A DNA stretch of 64,000 bases from Microvelia longipes (Eukaryota; Arthropoda; Insecta; Hemiptera; Veliidae). Below are positions 60,306 through 64,000 of the stretch, in pieces. The stretch spans positions 18,214,722 through 18,278,721 of the forward strand of contig JACMZG010001908.1 of NCBI GenBank assembly GCA_018340805.1, given 5' to 3'. The first letter of the stretch is position 1. Each line of letters begins with the position of its first letter. Under the pieces are notes generated by a model. It ran no database searches. It saw nothing but the letters and a program-made list of their open reading frames with translations, and had not been told where the DNA came from. A program made the position numbers and the translations under genes.

Positions 60306-62412
60306 GTTAATCTAATTAAAGTTAAAATTAAATTAAAATAATATAGAAAATTTAAAAAATCGCTCATACAAAAGGGATACTCATTTTGCTCAGCTTTTGA
60401 TATTCATATTTTTCCTAGGTGTAATTTAAGTATTTTATGGCAAAATAGACAAACTTAGATTTTCTAATAACGTGAAAGGCAGGTGACACATCAATGGCAT
60501 TTTACCAAAACCTGAGTTAGGTTCTGAATGACTGAGTGGTCTAAGGAACAGCAATAGAAATTTAACATATATTTAGCACTGGATAGACAAATTCCTTCTT
60601 TTATTTTAAAAAAAAAATATAAACAAATAGCTTGGATTGAGTTTATGAAGGTGTTAGTTGCGACACAACCTTCTGCTCTTTTAGCTTAAAGTATCTCGGT
60701 CTGGGCTTTGCTGTAAGCAAATAAGTTGCATCGAATTTCTATTGTTACTTGTTTTTTAGATTTTTCACTGATGATGGCCTCTTGCTAGGTTGAAAGCCCT
60801 TTGCCAATAAAGTTTTATTTTGTGGAGAGACTATTCATTTAATGATTTATGATGAACTCTATTCACGTTCATTGTCAAGATGTTTATAATTAGTTATTTG
60901 AAAATTAAGTGATATATTTGCCAAATATTTTAAGCACTCTATTTCTTGCTTAGGTGTCCTGGATAAACCAAATATCTTCAATTGGGTCTTTTGATCATTT
61001 TAATTTTTATTAAATTAATGAATGATTCAAAATTTAATTTTAAATTGTTCTCTTACTTAGTTTAAGTAATTTTAATTTATGATAATATGTAATATTTAAA
61101 CTTAATTAGTGTCTTTTTACTCTGGTCATAGAGCCTCAAAGGTTCTATCTGGTTCTACTTGAAAATATTTATTTGTTTAATATTATCATTTTTGTAATTT
61201 TACTAATTAAAATGTTGATATTTCTTTATAAGTTATAAGAATTTTTCTTTCAAGTTATAGTCTTGTTTAAAAGGTAAAACTGTTTAGTTTTTGATACTGT
61301 CCAAATACTCTAATGTATTTTATTTAAATACAATATAATTGCAATAACAATATGTGTGAGAGACACTTACGAATGTTATTGTCTAAGAGCTATACCTGAA
61401 ACGTAACTCATTTTGTACTGCTTTAAACCAATTATTTTTTTTTAAATATACCTTAAATGATGAAGGAAAAACATAGTCTGCCTGTCCTGAGTGAAGTCCT
61501 TCAAATGATTGAGCATTTCATTTGAAGAAATTCGCTCCAATTTTAGGTCTCTTAAATAAATTGGTTCCCTGTTAGTGCACAATACTTAAAGAGGACATTT
61601 TTTAAAGCAAATAAAATTTTCAATAAATTGAGTGTGCAATCATCAAAATTAAATAGCTAAAAACAAATTTATGGCATTCGAAAAATCATCAAAACAATTG
61701 ACAATTTTTGCAAAATCAGCTAATTTCTTTCAAAAAAATGTTAACGCTTTGTGCATTTTGCAAATGCTATAACTTTGGTTGTTGTTATCCAATTTTTGAT
61801 GCTTTAAAAAATGTCTTCTTCAAGTTTTGCCTACAGCTGCCAGGGAACTGCTTATTTAAAAAAAACCTAAAATTTGTGCGTTTTCCTAAAATTTTGAGCG
61901 TACATAATTATATGAAGGGCTTCACTCTGGATAGGCAGACTATGTTATTTCTTCATCTTTTAAGATATAGTTTCAAAAATATTAGGTGTAAGATGAGTCA
62001 TATTTTTTCAGGTCTGGCTCCAGGACTATTAGAAATGTCTGAAAGAAATGTCGAATGTTGAATTATGTAACAGTTCACAGATGTAGCAGCATACCATTCT
62101 GCTTCTTACATTTCATGCATCTGTTGCACTGTATTGTTGTAACAACTATAAATGTTTTTCAAAACTCTGTAGTATTTAATGACATATCTATTTAATTACT
62201 TTAAATACATACTGAGTATTTATTTACATACATTTTACACTGTTTATTTTATTCAAAATACGGATAAATAATTAAAATATTTATTTGCCCAGCCCTAGTT
62301 ATTGCTTTATATTCATTAAGCAAATAACTATATAACTATAAGCTTTTTTATTTATATTTTTTAATTGTGACTTGTTGAATTATAAAAATAATTTATAATT
62401 ATTGTTGCTCAG
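60306..62412. other. EVI5 intron 12
   Basis: A hammerhead-like tail lies at 60768-60835. A 117-codon plus-strand frame at 61708-62061 is low-complexity with no motif, in a stretch that looks like an old dispersed repeat. No gene. Confidence 0.5.
60755..60840 (+). repeat. Penelope-like tail with hammerhead-like core
   Basis: CTGATGATGGCCTCTTGCTA then GGTTGAAAGCCC (60768-60799), followed by CCAATAAAGTTTTATTTTGT and GGAGAGACT. It shares the CTGATGA/GAAA core and the GTGGAGAGA tail with the elements at 25249-25559 and 55022-55258. Confidence 0.5.
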
Positions 62413-62580
62413 GTTATGGAATTAGAAGCTCAAGTAAAAATCAGCACAAACCAAGCTCGAAGACAGGATGAGCAGAATAAAGCTTTGGAAGAGAAATTAG
62501 AGCAGAGTGTTAAACTAGCCAGAGAGCAAGAAGCTAGGGTTAGGGATCAAGCAAGGAAATATTCTGATCTCGAGTCTAAG
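62413..62580 (+). CDS. Evi5: EVI5 exon 13 (coiled coil)
   Basis: Acceptor TTGCTCAG| at 62413, donor AAG|GTAAGT, 56 codons, phase 0. VMELEAQVKISTNQARRQDE then QNKALEEKLEQSVKLAREQE: coiled coil, matching the EVI5 section MEMETQNQINSNQLRRAEQE. The next exons lie beyond the window. Confidence 0.92.
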
Positions 62581-64000
62581 GTAAGTTTTATTATTATAAA
62601 AATAAGACTATTTAAAAATATTTATATTGTAACAAGAAAGAAAATATAAACCAAGTAATGAATAAGAACAAGTTAATATGAATAATAATATGGTACTTGC
62701 ATATGCCTCAGATTAATATAACCATTTTGAATGAAAATCTTAAGTTACATTTTTTTGACTGGAATATTAGAATGATGTGACGGCCTTCATAGATCTTGTT
62801 TTAGTTTAAAATAGTGCATTTATAGCAATATAGAGTTGTTTGTAGAATCAGTTTATTCCTTTCATTGGAATATATTTACTCCGTTGAATTTTAAAATATC
62901 GAATATTTAATAAATAAATAAATAAAATCTTTATTTCTCATAAATTTACATCAGGAAATGTCTAATAAATTATTACTTTTACTGCCTTGGCAATAAGATC
63001 GCATTTTACTGACTTTTTAAGTCAGTAAAATACCTACTTTATTGCTGCTTTTTCTAAAAAATAACATTTTCATTTTATATTTTTATATCTTAGCATTAAA
63101 GTATTCTATGCTATAAAAGGCTCAATCTGTTTTAATTTTTTCTTTAAATTTATTTATTCTTGATTGATTTATTCCTCAAAATTATTTAATAAAGGAAGAT
63201 TCCTATCTTAAACATTTGGTTTGTTGAACAACCTTATAACTTTATGGTATGATAAGCTAATATTGCTACAATACTTTCTTTTGAAGATGTAATTACAGGT
63301 TTTAAATTTATTTTTATTCATAGTAGGGATTTATAAATAAATATGTCAACAGAAGCCATAATTTTTAAATTCTTAAACATTTTTTTGCAAGATGTTTTGA
63401 AATTTTGTGTAAGGTAATGCTTCCAGTAAAGCTACTCATAAAAGTAAAGAGACAGTTTGTTGTGACATGCCCCCAGAGAAGGACACTATGGCTTAACCTA
63501 CTCTGAGAATTTCTTTTGATAATTATTCAGAAAAAAATAACTGAACGGCTTAGATTATGTTATCAAATAAACGTGCGGCATAGAGGAATATATACTAAAG
63601 TATATACAGTGACATGCGGTATGATTTTTGTTTATACTCATATATTTACTGGAAACTCAAATGAACATTTTGTTGTGATATTCTTTCATTTTATGGATTG
63701 ATCCAAAAGTAACTTATTAATGTAATGGTTTTGATGGTTGCCTGGTTAGGAGGGTGCAGTTTCAGGGATTTGTTTGTTCGGTAGCAGCGCCGGTCCCCCA
63801 AGGTAGCTGAGAAAATATTAAGCTTGTCGGTTATAATGGGTAAGACATGCATTTCCAAGGTGACAGGTTAACTCGAGTATATAATTTTTATTTGATTGTT
63901 AGACATGTGTCATGACATAAAATTGCCATAGCAATTTGTTTTTTAACTTAGAGTGTACGGTTGATTGATAATTTTTCTTTTAGTTTTTCTTTTTGATAAT
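62581..64000. other. EVI5 intron 13 (partial)
   Basis: Contains a LINE tail on the minus strand (about 62912-63010: GAAATAAAGATTTTATTTAT then ATTTATT). No exon is visible before the right edge. Confidence 0.5.

Noticed and set aside
61708..62061. 117-codon plus-strand frame in EVI5 intron 12
   Set aside because: Low-complexity composition, no motif, embedded in a repeat-like AT-rich stretch and not bounded by splice signals in phase with EVI5.

Overview
The window is AT-rich metazoan nuclear DNA: long introns, dense transposons and minisatellites, and spliced genes with GT-AG introns. Protein resemblance and the repeat style point to an insect, perhaps hemipteran. The order is a guess.

Layout. 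Positions 336 to about 5040 hold a broken minus-strand non-LTR retrotransposon of CR1/Jockey type: ORF1 with a PHD-like zinc finger, ORF2 with endonuclease and reverse transcriptase. From 9940 to past the right edge runs one large plus-strand gene, the insect orthologue of EVI5 (Rab GTPase-activating TBC domain followed by a long coiled coil). I place thirteen coding exons, at 9940, 16134, 34956, 40074, 41403, 43198, 51837, 55951, 56550, 58179, 59298, 60147 and 62413; all phases agree. The gene continues beyond 64000. One short conserved TBC piece, carrying the YCQ glutamine finger, is not found between 40193 and 41403.

Inside EVI5 intron 2, on the opposite strand (22968 to 18967), lies a second spliced gene. 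Its three exons join in frame into a protein with HVE and SPCAEC zinc-deaminase motifs and an AID/APOBEC-like order of strands and helices. The last exon is followed by two diverged tandem copies of its 3' part. Each copy has a phase-compatible splice acceptor, suggesting alternative or decaying C-terminal exons. A hAT-type element with a perfect 8-bp target duplication sits in this gene's intron. This deaminase gene is the most interesting object in the window.

The rest is repeats. They include two hAT-like non-autonomous elements with 8-bp target duplications, one enclosing an array built on GCGAGCGAAGCGAGCC. A second array with the same core lies at 47.7-49.3 kb. A dispersed family carries a related GAGCGAAGCGAG motif and a TGACGTCA palindrome. 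There are large fold-back copies, an internally deleted mariner with TA duplication, several fold-back or solo fragments with hammerhead-like CTGATGA/GAAA cores (Penelope-like relics), and many minisatellites. No convincing tRNA, rRNA, CRISPR or prokaryotic feature is present.
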